Positions 24,781 through 33,337 of a stretch of 48,148 nucleotides of DNA are shown here, one piece after another (position 1 is the first letter of the stretch; the number at the start of each line of letters is the position of its first letter). Below the pieces are notes generated by a model, which ran no database searches, had not been told where the DNA came from, and was given only the letters and a program-made list of their open reading frames with translations. The stretch is from a virus. Position numbers and translations under genes: made by a program. The stretch lies in the IMG/VR virus record IMGVR_UViG_3300035034_000210, positions 1 through 48,148 of that record; one strand, 5' to 3'.

Positions 24781-27700
24781 TTATCCTAATGTTAATACGT
24801 ATTCTATTGCTAGGCTTTCAGCAGCGGCAAAAGTAATTGAACCTGTAGCACCTGCAACAGACACCCAACTAGTACCGTCCCATATTTCTAAATAACCTTG
24901 CTCAGTGTTGAATCGAGTCATACCTACTTCTCTATAAGCGGCGGCTGGTCTTTGAACACTGGTACCTACAGGAACAACAAATCCGTTCGACCCTGCTATT
25001 TTAAAGTAGCCGGCGCCTTCTTGCTGAAAGAAAAGAATACCATCTACGGTTCTATTAGTAATAGTGCTGTCTTTAATAGCTATTTCGTCTATAACCACTG
25101 CTCCGCTGCCATTGGCACTTAAAATTAAATCAGTATTTGTTGTTTCAGTTCTTATTGCGTTACCGTCAATACTGATATCATCGACTTCAATTCTCAGTGT
25201 TTCTAATTTGTTAGCATCTATACTTAGTTTTTCTTCACCTTGAATATAGAATCTAATAACACCATCGTTGGCACCCGGAGTTAATTCAGCAGTAATATAA
25301 GTGTCAAGATCTAAATCGTAAACACCGTTAAGCGCTGCCCAATTTCCGTCATAGCCTTCAAATAGATTTGTATCAGTATTGTAGCGGATCATTCCCAGCT
25401 CGGGAGAACCTGGACGCTGTGCTGTAGTACCGTTCGGAAGGTTCAGCGCACCTGTTGCGTTTATTCTAATAGTGCCGCTATCCGCATCAAGTATAATATC
25501 GCCGCTGACGCTGGATACTGTGTTGTCACTTAGTCTAAGATTGCCAGTGTCTATAAATTCACCAGTGATATTAGTTGTACTACTATTGGTTGTAATGCTG
25601 ATACCTGTGCTGGTTTCGATGTTTAGGTCTGAACTGGTAAATGTTACTTCGCCAGTTTCTTGATTTACATAGAACAGATCGCCTACTCTAAAGTCACCTT
25701 TATGGTCTACTGAGCTGTATCTAATTTTAGCACGATTAAGTTCTACAACTTCGTTAGATTGTATAACTGTTGTAGCATCATTGTCATCAGCCTTGCCATT
25801 ACCTATGTAGGCAAAGTTTTGACTTATGAGGTACATCAGTACGCCAGCGCCGTCGCCGTAGGCACCAATGTTACCGTAAACACTGGCGCTGGCTATGCTT
25901 CTTATTTCGCCGCCGAAGTCTGTAAAGTTGGCTAGTGTAATAAAGTTAGCAGTAGCACCACCGCTGAATCTTATGTCCTGTGCTTGCTGTGTATCATCAA
26001 CAAATGTACTAGAACTATCTTCTATATTATTAAAATGTAGAAGAAGAACTGTGTCAGCATCACTCACAAATTCGCTAAGTGGAACAATAAGTGTAGCACC
26101 TGAATATCTAGCAATGCCTTTTGAAATTCTTAATTCGTCTATATTACCTTCAAAGAAAAATGATAAGCCATTGTACTGCGCACCAATAACAAGAGGTTTT
26201 GCTACACCGTAATCTGTATTGTCTGTCCAAGTTCCTCTTGAAATTCCATTTAAATACAAAGTACCTGTTGTACCTTGTCTAACATATGCAATATGATTCC
26301 AAGCATTTAAATTTAAAGCAACAGTACTTTGTATTTGTATTGATCCAGTGACATATAAATATGGCTGATTTGATCCGTTTAAATATACAGCCACAGCATC
26401 ATCAACAGCAGTGCCTGCTCTAAAATCAAATAAACTTCTAAGGCCTGTACTTGTTGTAGGATAAATCCAGCCTTCTACAGTAAAATCTTCAGTGCCAAAT
26501 CCAAAGTCATTGTTTGAAGCAACTCCGATATAATCTTCTACACCATCAAGCTGTAAACTGCTGGTTCCAAACTTTTTTAATGCTGTATCAGTAACTGGGT
26601 TGTTGTATCTTACTATGGTCTTGCCGCCACGTTCGACAAAAGTTTCGAATCCTGATTGCTTACCGTTTACAAAAAACTTGCCGTCTGCGTCTACACTGCT
26701 GATTGTGCCTGTTGCTAGAACAGTAACACCATCTGTGTCGTAATAAGTAACAGTTTCGCCAGCTGAGTATGATCCAGTTACACCGTCTACTCTCAGTGCT
26801 GACTTACCTGTGCCTTTAAGACCAGTTGCGCCGTCCAGTGCTGTTAGTCCACGGTTTGCAAAATATGTAAAACAGTTTAACCATTCTACTCTTGTACCGT
26901 TGGTAATTACAAGTGCGTCAACGCCAGGAGTAATAAATGTCACACTGTGGAAAAGGCAAGCTGCTTCTCTTGAACCTGCTGTTGCTACGCTGCCATCAAG
27001 AAACGCACCCTTGCCTGCGTCGCCTTGATCAAATCCTCTAGGATCTGTACCGCTGGTAACTGAGCCGGCTGTGATCACACTGATATTTTTTAGATAAGGT
27101 GAGCGACTAGTTACAGTAAAGCCCGGAGCAAATTTAAATGTATAACCGTTGAAGAAATCTTTTACGGTGATGTCTTCGATAGTAGTTTCGCCGTTGAGTA
27201 AAAACGCATCGTTATTTTGTGTAGCCACTGTAGGTTTGATTGTCACACTTCTTATGCTGTGACCTTTGATAGTCACACCCACAGGAACAGTCATTGGGAA
27301 TATTTCTAAGTAAGTTCCCGGATAGATGTGTACAGTGTCGCCTGCTGTGGCTTGTGTAAGAGCATAAGTCAAACTACCGTATGGATCGTTAGGGTGATCA
27401 CCTGAATATGTATCATCACCGTTTTCTGCTACATAAAAAATATTACCTTGACGCAGTGCTAGGTCAACACCATCTACTTCAAGTGCAGTTGTGCTTACTG
27501 TGCCAGCAAAGAAGTTTTCTACATAAACATCTTGCCACTGCTTTCCGCCCACAGTTGGATCACTACCTAAACTATAAGTATTGTTTACGTCTGGTACAAT
27601 GTCCGATGCTATTTCAGCATTGAATACAACATTGTCCGTGTCAGCATCACCTATGGTAATATTACCGTTGGCTGTGATTGATCCTGTTGCAACTATGTTT

Positions 27701-28119
27701 CCGTAAACATTTGTGTCTGCAAAGATTTCAACAGTACCGGTTCCGTTAGGACGAAACTCTAGATTTTCATTTGAAACGTTTGTGCTAATTATGTTGTCTA
27801 CAATATCAACACTGTCAATTACTAACTTGTTTTGATAGACAACATTGTCTGCTGTACCTAGAGTTAAGACTCCGTTAGTTGTTGATATAGTATTGCCTAA
27901 AAAGTTTACACTAGCAATCTGTGCTTCTGTGCTTACTTCTAGACCAGGTGCTCTGATAGTTCCGTTTACATCTAAATCGTATTGAGGTGTGTCGGTATTA
28001 ATACCGATTCGGCTGTTATTAACATCAAGATATAATAGGTCATTCTCAAAAGCTAAATTTATTCCTTCTCTTAGAAGGTTAGCTCTTAAAAGTGGACCAC
28101 TGATGCGACCGATAGCCAT
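24781..28119 (-). CDS. Fibre-like structural protein with LamG insertion (1112 aa)
   Basis: The N-terminus (MAIGRISGPLLRANLLREGI, LLYLDVNNSRIGINTDTP) is a lead-in seen in cyanophage structural proteins. It is followed by RQGNIFYVAENGDDTYSGDH, a beta-helix (VHIYPGTYLEIFPMTVPVGV; TIKGHSIRSVTIKPTV) and a shared C-terminal part with FRVGDLFYVNQETGEVTF. The 821-aa paralog lacks roughly residues 450-735 of this protein. That stretch contains a LamG/concanavalin-like domain (SLQLDGVEDYIGVASN, FTVEGWIYPTTST, WNHIAYVRQGTTGTLYLNG, FFEGNIDELRISKGIARYSG). Such domains bind glycans or proteins, so I infer an acquired receptor- or matrix-binding module. Confidence 0.8.
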   Translation of the reverse strand: MAIGRISGPLLRANLLREGINLAFENDLLYLDVNNSRIGINTDTPQYDLDVNGTIRAPGLEVSTEAQIASVNFLGNTISTTNGVLTLGTADNVVYQNKLVIDSVDIVDNIISTNVSNENLEFRPNGTGTVEIFADTNVYGNIVATGSITANGNITIGDADTDNVVFNAEIASDIVPDVNNTYSLGSDPTVGGKQWQDVYVENFFAGTVSTTALEVDGVDLALRQGNIFYVAENGDDTYSGDHPNDPYGSLTYALTQATAGDTVHIYPGTYLEIFPMTVPVGVTIKGHSIRSVTIKPTVATQNNDAFLLNGETTIEDITVKDFFNGYTFKFAPGFTVTSRSPYLKNISVITAGSVTSGTDPRGFDQGDAGKGAFLDGSVATAGSREAACLFHSVTFITPGVDALVITNGTRVEWLNCFTYFANRGLTALDGATGLKGTGKSALRVDGVTGSYSAGETVTYYDTDGVTVLATGTISSVDADGKFFVNGKQSGFETFVERGGKTIVRYNNPVTDTALKKFGTSSLQLDGVEDYIGVASNNDFGFGTEDFTVEGWIYPTTSTGLRSLFDFRAGTAVDDAVAVYLNGSNQPYLYVTGSIQIQSTVALNLNAWNHIAYVRQGTTGTLYLNGISRGTWTDNTDYGVAKPLVIGAQYNGLSFFFEGNIDELRISKGIARYSGATLIVPLSEFVSDADTVLLLHFNNIEDSSSTFVDDTQQAQDIRFSGGATANFITLANFTDFGGEIRSIASASVYGNIGAYGDGAGVLMYLISQNFAYIGNGKADDNDATTVIQSNEVVELNRAKIRYSSVDHKGDFRVGDLFYVNQETGEVTFTSSDLNIETSTGISITTNSSTTNITGEFIDTGNLRLSDNTVSSVSGDIILDADSGTIRINATGALNLPNGTTAQRPGSPELGMIRYNTDTNLFEGYDGNWAALNGVYDLDLDTYITAELTPGANDGVIRFYIQGEEKLSIDANKLETLRIEVDDISIDGNAIRTETTNTDLILSANGSGAVVIDEIAIKDSTITNRTVDGILFFQQEGAGYFKIAGSNGFVVPVGTSVQRPAAAYREVGMTRFNTEQGYLEIWDGTSWVSVAGATGSITFAAAESLAIEYVLTLG
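26030..26575 (-). other. LamG / Laminin_G_3-like domain within the 1112-aa protein
   Basis: It spans roughly residues 515-695, from FGTSSLQLDGVEDYIGV to DTVLLLHFN. The landmarks are the opening LxLDGxxDYI strand, FTVEGWIYPT, WNHIAYVR, GTLYLNGI and the closing IDELRISKGIARY. It is a well-formed domain, absent from the neighbouring paralog. Confidence 0.8.
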
Positions 28120-28241
28120 CTCTTCTCCTCAACACGGGGATCCTGTCCCTCCAACCACATTACATTGCGGGTTGACCACAGTTTGACCGTGCAGTACAAT
28201 GGTCGCTGTGCTGCATTAATAGTATTTATCGTTTTTTAGAA
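28120..28241 (-). promoter_or_regulatory. Long leader with late-promoter-like motif and possible mini-ORF
   Basis: This is a 122-base gap upstream of the 1112-aa gene, long for this cluster. An ATAAATACT motif lies at its upstream end (minus of 28223-28229). Between it and the GAGGAGAAG ribosome site there is a 28-codon stop-to-stop frame (28132-28215) ending VVGGTGSPC, and an ATG-started 18-codon frame (28160-28216). Neither frame has a convincing ribosome site. The leader is GC-richer than its surroundings and may be structured. Confidence 0.4.
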
Positions 28242-30707
28242 TTATCCCAGCACAAGGGCGTAGATGTCAACCAATTCTTTCATAATATCGTCGGTTACTT
28301 CTTCACCTTCGCCTGCACTTCGTTGCCAGTTAGTTCCATTCCACGTTTCGAGATATACAAATTCAACATTCCATCTTGTGTCGCCGATTTCAGGTGCAAG
28401 TGGTCTTTCGGCTGTTGTACCGTAAGGAATAACCAAGCCAGTTGTACTATCAAATTTAGCATATCCTCTAGCAGTAGCAGAGACCACAAACGCATTATCG
28501 GATGTATTTTCAAAATAGCTATCGTTGATATCTATGTCAAATACACTCACAGTAGCATCTCCTGAGCGAACTAATTCTAGATCACTGTTGCTGAGTGTAG
28601 TTCTAATAACGTTATTGTCGAACAATATATTTTCGTTTGATAATCCATGTATTTCTAAACTGTAAGGAGTGAGTCTTCCCCTTTCAGAACCACTAGTTCT
28701 AATTATTATTTCGTTACTAAAATTAGTAGCGTCGATACTGGTCAATCTATTGTCTGAATAGATGCCGCTGAAGCTGAGATTTGCAGTGCTGTAACCTTCA
28801 TACAAATCAGTTTGTGTATTGTATCTTATATTAGCTGCGAAATCAGTTCGTTCTAAATCAGTTCCTCTACTGACGATTAGAGCCGGATTACTGGTCAGTG
28901 TTAACACTTCGGTGTAGGGAGCAATTTCTAAATCTTCAGCAATGTTAACAATAGTATTGCCAGTGATTCGTAAATTACCTGTATCGATTCTTTCACCGTC
29001 TATATAGGTTATTAGGCCGGCGGTATTTACAATAATTCTACTAACACCACTGAAGTCAATGTTTTCCGCATTGATGCTGGTATTGCCGGTTTCAAAATCT
29101 ACAAAGAATTGATCGCCGATTCTGTAGGTACCAAAGGCATCTGTGCTGTTATGATAAATCTTACCAAAGTTTATTTCAACAGTTTCGTTTGCCTGTTCAA
29201 CCAGCGTGCCATCGTTAGTAACATCCTTGCCTGTGCCTATGTAAGCAAAGTTATGACTAATCAGATACATCAGTGTGCTAGACCCGTTGGCCACAGCACC
29301 AAAGTTTCCGTACACATTTGCTGATCCAATTGAACGAATTTCTGCACCATATCTCAAACTGCTGTTGCCTAGTGGCTTACCAATTGTTCCTTCTAGTGCG
29401 TATAGCCCTCTGTTAGCAAAGTATGTAAAACTATTAAGCCACTCTACTCTAACGCCGTTGGTCATTGTTATTGCGTCAACACCAGGAGTAATAAATGTCA
29501 CTGAATGAAACAGCATACTTGCTTCTAAGCTGTCAGCATCTAGTTCGCTGCCATCAACATATGCACCGCGGCCTGCATCACCTGTGTTAAAACCTCTAGG
29601 ATCATCTGTACTTGTGATACTACCCTGTGTAATTACGCTGATGTTTCTAACATAGGGCGAACGTGTGCTTACTAATCCGTTGGGTGTAAATCTAAAAGCA
29701 TTTCCTGTATTAGTTGCGCTGTTGTAATAAAAGTCTTTAATAGTAATGTTTTCAACAGTTACATCACCTTGTATTAGAAATGCGTCCTGATCCTGTGTTG
29801 CGGGCGTGGGTTTGATTACAGTGTTTCTTAAATCGTGTCCGCTTACTGTAACATGAGGAGGTACAGTTAAGGGAAACTCTTCTTCATACACTCCTGGATA
29901 GATGTGTATGGTAACAGGTCCCGCAGTGCTAGCATCAGCGACAGACAGAGCATGTTTAATAGTTCTAAATGGACCGTGTTGATGATCACCTACATTATTG
30001 TCGTCGCCGTTAACGCTGACATAGAAAATATTGCCCTGACGCAGTGCTAGACTTGCGTCGCCCACGCTGAGATCGTCTACTTCAACACGCTGCCCATTCA
30101 AAAAGTTACTGTAAAGATTTAACCATTTTTTGTTAGGCGAGCCTAGATTGTAGGTGTCGGATTGATCTGGTACGATGTTACTGTCTAAATCAGCTTCGAA
30201 GTTTACATTGTCTGTATCATCATCGCCCAGTGTTAGATTGCCGCCGAATGTGATATCACCAGTAGCATTTAGGCTTCCGGTAATATTCCAATTGCTGTGA
30301 ATATCCAGTGTGCCGTTACCATCTGGTCGTAGTTCGATGTTTGTGTCAGCTGTGGTTGAAGATATAGTATTAAAATCGAATTTTAAATTGTTAGTTGCTA
30401 TACTGGTAGCAAAGATGTAATCAGCACTGGTTAAAAATATGTTTCCTACGTTGTTTACAATTTCACTGTTCTGTATACTGTAGTTTCCTGTGTTAACATA
30501 ATTTGCTAATAGGTTGACAGTTCTAAAAGTAGATGCTATTGTTAAATCGTCGCTAGCTATTTCTGTATTAACCCCAATTCTATCGTTGTTGACATCAAGG
30601 TGAAGCAGTGCTGTGTCGCTGGTTGTGTTTTTAAAATTGAGATTTGAACCTTGACGTAGTAGATTGTCCTGTAATACGCCGCCTGATATACGCCCTAACT
30701 GTGCCAT
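28242..30707 (-). CDS. Fibre-like structural protein, paralog without LamG (821 aa)
   Basis: It is a paralog of the 1112-aa protein: MAQLGRISGGVLQDNLLRQG, LLHLDVNNDRIGVNTE, RQGNIFYVSVNGDDNNVGDH, IHIYPGVYEEEFPLTVPPHV, and a beta-helix with VRNISVITQGSITSTDDPRG, FHSVTFITPGVDAITMTNGV and NRGLYALEG. After this the sequence runs directly into LRYGAEIRSIGSANVYGNFG, where the paralog has its large insertion. The C-terminal third has the repeated style TGNLRITGNTIVNIAEDLEI and ends with FVYLETWNGTNWQRSAGEGE. The ATG follows TAAGGGAG. It is probably a tail-attached fibre or baseplate spike subunit. Confidence 0.75.
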   Translation of the reverse strand: MAQLGRISGGVLQDNLLRQGSNLNFKNTTSDTALLHLDVNNDRIGVNTEIASDDLTIASTFRTVNLLANYVNTGNYSIQNSEIVNNVGNIFLTSADYIFATSIATNNLKFDFNTISSTTADTNIELRPDGNGTLDIHSNWNITGSLNATGDITFGGNLTLGDDDTDNVNFEADLDSNIVPDQSDTYNLGSPNKKWLNLYSNFLNGQRVEVDDLSVGDASLALRQGNIFYVSVNGDDNNVGDHQHGPFRTIKHALSVADASTAGPVTIHIYPGVYEEEFPLTVPPHVTVSGHDLRNTVIKPTPATQDQDAFLIQGDVTVENITIKDFYYNSATNTGNAFRFTPNGLVSTRSPYVRNISVITQGSITSTDDPRGFNTGDAGRGAYVDGSELDADSLEASMLFHSVTFITPGVDAITMTNGVRVEWLNSFTYFANRGLYALEGTIGKPLGNSSLRYGAEIRSIGSANVYGNFGAVANGSSTLMYLISHNFAYIGTGKDVTNDGTLVEQANETVEINFGKIYHNSTDAFGTYRIGDQFFVDFETGNTSINAENIDFSGVSRIIVNTAGLITYIDGERIDTGNLRITGNTIVNIAEDLEIAPYTEVLTLTSNPALIVSRGTDLERTDFAANIRYNTQTDLYEGYSTANLSFSGIYSDNRLTSIDATNFSNEIIIRTSGSERGRLTPYSLEIHGLSNENILFDNNVIRTTLSNSDLELVRSGDATVSVFDIDINDSYFENTSDNAFVVSATARGYAKFDSTTGLVIPYGTTAERPLAPEIGDTRWNVEFVYLETWNGTNWQRSAGEGEEVTDDIMKELVDIYALVLG

Positions 30708-30726
30708 AGACTACTCCCTTACACAG

Positions 30727-30733
30727 TATTTAT
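30727..30733 (-). promoter_or_regulatory. Late-promoter-like ATAAATACT before the 821-aa gene
   Basis: The minus strand reads CAAATAAATACTGTG, 19 bases upstream of the start at 30707 and overlapping the stop of the 186-aa gene. It is the same extended ATAAATACT form as at 13676, 28223, 33267 and 47846. Confidence 0.4.
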
Positions 30734-31290
30734 TTGTCAAAGTTGTGAATTACTGTTACAGGTTTTCCTAAAGGTACAGAACTGGTAAATTCAATCCACC
30801 ATCCTGTATCTGTTTCGGTATAAGGTGCGTTTGGTCCTGTTGTATTAACCTGTGCTGTTTGTCTAATGTTATAGTTTGTTACTGGAAGTTGATAAACGTT
30901 TTCAACAAATACTAATATATTTTGTGCTGCGGCAGGAACAGGAAAATCAGTGTCGCCACTGTTGAGTTCGCCAAACACAGTTTCAGTAGCATCGCCATTG
31001 CCTAGATTTTGTACAACGATGCCGGGATCTTGATTTGGTTCTTTGAATCTTACATTGCGCCAAGCACCATTTTGATATGCTTCTAGCTGACCAGTGGTAG
31101 TGTTATATCTCACATGACCTTCTGTTGCTGATGTTGCAATTCCTACTTCACCTGGTCTAACTGATTCTACGCCTTTTGGGACTAGCAAAGCACGACCACT
31201 ATCTGCTATGACTTGATCGTCGTAGTCATACTTTACACCTTTACCGTAGATGTTTCTAAGATTAGTATTCTGTGCTTTGAGTAATCTCAT
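30730..31290 (-). CDS. Structural protein with fibre-like N-terminal half (186 aa)
   Basis: The N-terminal half has the pattern ALLVPKGVESVRPGEVGIAT, then GHVRYNTTTGQLEAYQNGAW, a motif repeated in the larger fibres of this window (for example GTTAQRPGSPELGMIRYNTD in the 1112-aa protein). The second half (NILVFVENVYQLPVTNYNIR ... WIEFTSSVPLGKPVTVIHNF) resembles the short beta tails found in cyanophage structural proteins. It overlaps nothing and starts one base after the stop of the 123-aa gene. I infer a virion structural protein, probably a fibre subunit. Confidence 0.65.
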   Translation of the reverse strand: MRLLKAQNTNLRNIYGKGVKYDYDDQVIADSGRALLVPKGVESVRPGEVGIATSATEGHVRYNTTTGQLEAYQNGAWRNVRFKEPNQDPGIVVQNLGNGDATETVFGELNSGDTDFPVPAAAQNILVFVENVYQLPVTNYNIRQTAQVNTTGPNAPYTETDTGWWIEFTSSVPLGKPVTVIHNFDK

Positions 31291-31291
31291 A

Positions 31292-31663
31292 TTATACTTC
31301 CAAATAGCTCACTGTGGCTGCTAGATTAGTTAGACCACTGCCTAAATCTGGTTCTGCTACAAATATAATTTTGTCACCCTGCTCTAAAACAATGCGTTCT
31401 GAATCAAATGTAAATGTTTCACCGGGTGGCAGTTCTAAGTTTCTTACAACTACAGTAACAGCATTGCTTAGTGTTTCGCCATAAGGTACTAAGTGCATAT
31501 CAAAACTAGCGGCGGCTGATAGCGAACTGTTACAAACTAAAATGTTAGTAATAGCATAACTCTTGCCTTCCGGTACGCCGCCTGTGAAAGGTGCTGCTAC
31601 TGCGCCAGTTGGATCTAGTATGTTTACATTGGTAGTTCTAAGTTGTGCGTTTACAATAGCCAT
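31292..31663 (-). CDS. Small beta-sandwich structural protein, paralog 3 (123 aa)
   Basis: This is the longest of three similar small proteins. It has YAITNILVCNSSLSAAASFD, then VVVRNLELPPGETFTFDSER, IVLEQGDKIIFVAEPDLGSG and a final AATVSYLEV strand. The others are at 13679-13996 and 24447-24776. The pattern PPxxxxxxxxxIxLxxGDKIxV is typical of small phage head-tail or decoration sandwiches, but I cannot name a family. It sits between the 336-aa and 186-aa genes with gaps of 9 and 1 bases. Confidence 0.65.
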   Translation of the reverse strand: MAIVNAQLRTTNVNILDPTGAVAAPFTGGVPEGKSYAITNILVCNSSLSAAASFDMHLVPYGETLSNAVTVVVRNLELPPGETFTFDSERIVLEQGDKIIFVAEPDLGSGLTNLAATVSYLEV

Positions 31664-31672
31664 TTCGTATCC

Positions 31673-32683
31673 TTAAAATAACATTCCAAAAAGTAATGCT
31701 CTGTTTTTACTTACTAATTCATCTCGAGTTTGGTTAGCATTTGCGAAATAAATTCCAGTCTTTCCTGTACTCTCGTTTGCAGTATAAATTTTTGCACCAT
31801 CACTAGGAAAGCTTGGACTAGTACTGGGATCATCATCACCTGGTACACTGTTGATATGTAGTACATCGTCTACTCTGATATTACCAGTGCCTGAAGACTT
31901 TAGTATTAAATCAGTGTCGCTGGTCAGTGTTTCAATAGTAGTACCAGCAATTCTTATTTCATCAAATTCCCAACGATCTCTAAACAGTTGACTTACAGTT
32001 ACTCCGTCGATAGCAAAGTTAATTACACTGTCGACACCGCTTGATTCTTCATCAACCACAGTTATACTTGAAATAGTAATTTCGCCGTCGCCGATCTGCG
32101 GAAGAAACACGTTAGCAAACTGGAAGTCAATATAATCTACAATTGATCGTGTGTTAGGAATAACGTCGTCGTCGATTACGTTTCCTGTGATAGTACTGCC
32201 TGAATATGAAAACACTTGTTTTTCGTAATCTGTAGTACCAGTAACACTTAGTACACCAGTGCCACTGTTTATAAGATAAAGATCGCCGCCGCCAGTTGAG
32301 ATGCTGTTTGTTCTGATACCTACAAGTGCGCCTTCATTGTCTCTAAAAACAAATCCGCCTGTTTTCGTTGTTTCGGTATTTGGATCTCTCCAAGTTATGT
32401 TCTCACTAAACAAAAAATATCCGTCGGAGAATGTTCCTCGATCGATTCTCAATCCTGCTTCGTCAAGAGTAATGCCAGCACCGGTTTCGCCGCTGTTGAC
32501 TACAATAATATTATCTCTAATTGCAAGGTCTTCTGATTCTACAGTTGTGGTATTGCCTTCAACAATCAAGTCTCCAGAAATGATAACCTGTCCCTGCTCG
32601 GGACCAGTGTTCAATCTTATTTGGCCGCCCTGTTGTACGGTTACAAAAAAATTGCCATTGGGTACATTTACAAATCTTGACAT
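31673..32683 (-). CDS. Virion structural protein with fibre-type N-terminus (336 aa)
   Basis: It contains QVIISGDLIVEGNTTTVESE and LAIRDNIIVVNSGETGAGIT, then LDEAGLRIDRG, a run I recognise from T4-like cyanophage structural proteins. Beta-rich repeats follow (GGGDLYLINSGTGVLSVTGT; IETLTSDTDLILKSSGTGNI). The C-terminus (TRDELVSKNRALLFGMLF) is helical and hydrophobic. It starts just below a terminator-like hairpin with AAGGAAATATAA as ribosome site. It is the first gene of the large fibre cluster in transcription order. The role is inferred as a tail or fibre component. Confidence 0.7.
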   Translation of the reverse strand: MSRFVNVPNGNFFVTVQQGGQIRLNTGPEQGQVIISGDLIVEGNTTTVESEDLAIRDNIIVVNSGETGAGITLDEAGLRIDRGTFSDGYFLFSENITWRDPNTETTKTGGFVFRDNEGALVGIRTNSISTGGGDLYLINSGTGVLSVTGTTDYEKQVFSYSGSTITGNVIDDDVIPNTRSIVDYIDFQFANVFLPQIGDGEITISSITVVDEESSGVDSVINFAIDGVTVSQLFRDRWEFDEIRIAGTTIETLTSDTDLILKSSGTGNIRVDDVLHINSVPGDDDPSTSPSFPSDGAKIYTANESTGKTGIYFANANQTRDELVSKNRALLFGMLF

Positions 32684-32697
32684 TTATATTTCCTTAA

Positions 32698-32721
32698 AAT
32701 AGGGGGATTTCTCCCCCTATT
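32698..32721 (-). terminator. Rho-independent-type terminator after the 147-aa gene
   Basis: A perfect 10-bp stem (minus AATAGGGGGA / TCCCCCTATT) with a 4-base loop is followed on the minus strand by TTTAAGG. It begins directly after the TAA of the 147-aa gene. The short T-run suggests partial read-through into the fibre cluster. Confidence 0.7.
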
Positions 32722-32722
32722 A

Positions 32723-33166
32723 TTAGATTGCTGTTAGTAGAATCTGATCACCTGTTGAATCGTCATATTGTGACATTACCCAAGTATATTTGTTACCACT
32801 AAAATCTGTTGCTACACGCTTAGTAATCTTAGAAATAGCAACTTCTGCAGAACCATCGTTTAGAGTTCCCAGCATCTGAATCTCACCTTCTGCGTTTGGT
32901 GTAGTTTCTACCAGTGTGCCTGTTCTAAAAAAGGTAGATGTTGGACCTTTAATACTTTCGCCATCTACAAAGCTATCGTTCGCTTCACTTAGTACGATAA
33001 ATGTTTTTGCGCCACGTTGTTTGATGATCATGTAATCTGTGTTAAGATCATCGTCTGCAGCAAAGAAACCGCTTAGTCTAATACCAGCATTTGAATCGCT
33101 AGCTGTTGTGCCGAAAGATCTAATTACATCAATACCGTTTATGTCTTTTCTTAATGGTCTTCCCAT
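32723..33166 (-). CDS. Small structural protein downstream of gp23 (147 aa)
   Basis: It begins MGRPLRKDINGIDVIRSFGT, an N-terminus that I recognise from cyanophage structural proteins starting MGRPLxK. The beta-rich body includes YMIIKQRGAKTFIVLSEAND and KYTWVMSQYDDSTGDQILLT. It is the first gene after the capsid terminator, has its own late-promoter-like motif and 5' leader, and is followed by its own terminator, so it is a separately expressed single gene. That fits an abundant capsid decoration or head-tail protein, but the product is unproven. Confidence 0.65.
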   Translation of the reverse strand: MGRPLRKDINGIDVIRSFGTTASDSNAGIRLSGFFAADDDLNTDYMIIKQRGAKTFIVLSEANDSFVDGESIKGPTSTFFRTGTLVETTPNAEGEIQMLGTLNDGSAEVAISKITKRVATDFSGNKYTWVMSQYDDSTGDQILLTAI

Positions 33167-33266
33167 GATTATTTCTCCTTTGTTTAATCATTGCCGTTCT
33201 AGGGTCTACGCGGTGGATATCCGCATAAGTCCTACTGCTTAGGTAGGCACCTATATTTGACAAAAG

Positions 33267-33273
33267 TATTTAT
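33267..33273 (-). promoter_or_regulatory. Late-promoter-like ATAAATACT for the 147-aa gene
   Basis: The minus strand reads TTTTTGATAAATACTTTTG, between the gp23 terminator and the 147-aa gene. The leader to the ATG is about 100 bases, longer than usual, and contains the inverted pair GGTGCCTACC and GCGGATATCCACCGC. Confidence 0.5.
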
Positions 33274-33292
33274 CAAAAATTGTCAAGTCATA

Positions 33293-33318
33293 AAAATAGG
33301 CCCCGTAGGGCCTATTTT
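33293..33318 (-). terminator. Strong terminator after the major capsid gene
   Basis: A perfect 11-bp stem (minus AAAATAGGCCC, loop TACG, GGGCCTATTTT) is followed by further T residues. It lies 20 bases after the gp23 stop. It separates the head operon from the structural cluster. Confidence 0.85.
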
Positions 33319-33337
33319 ATTTAAACTAAACTACCTA

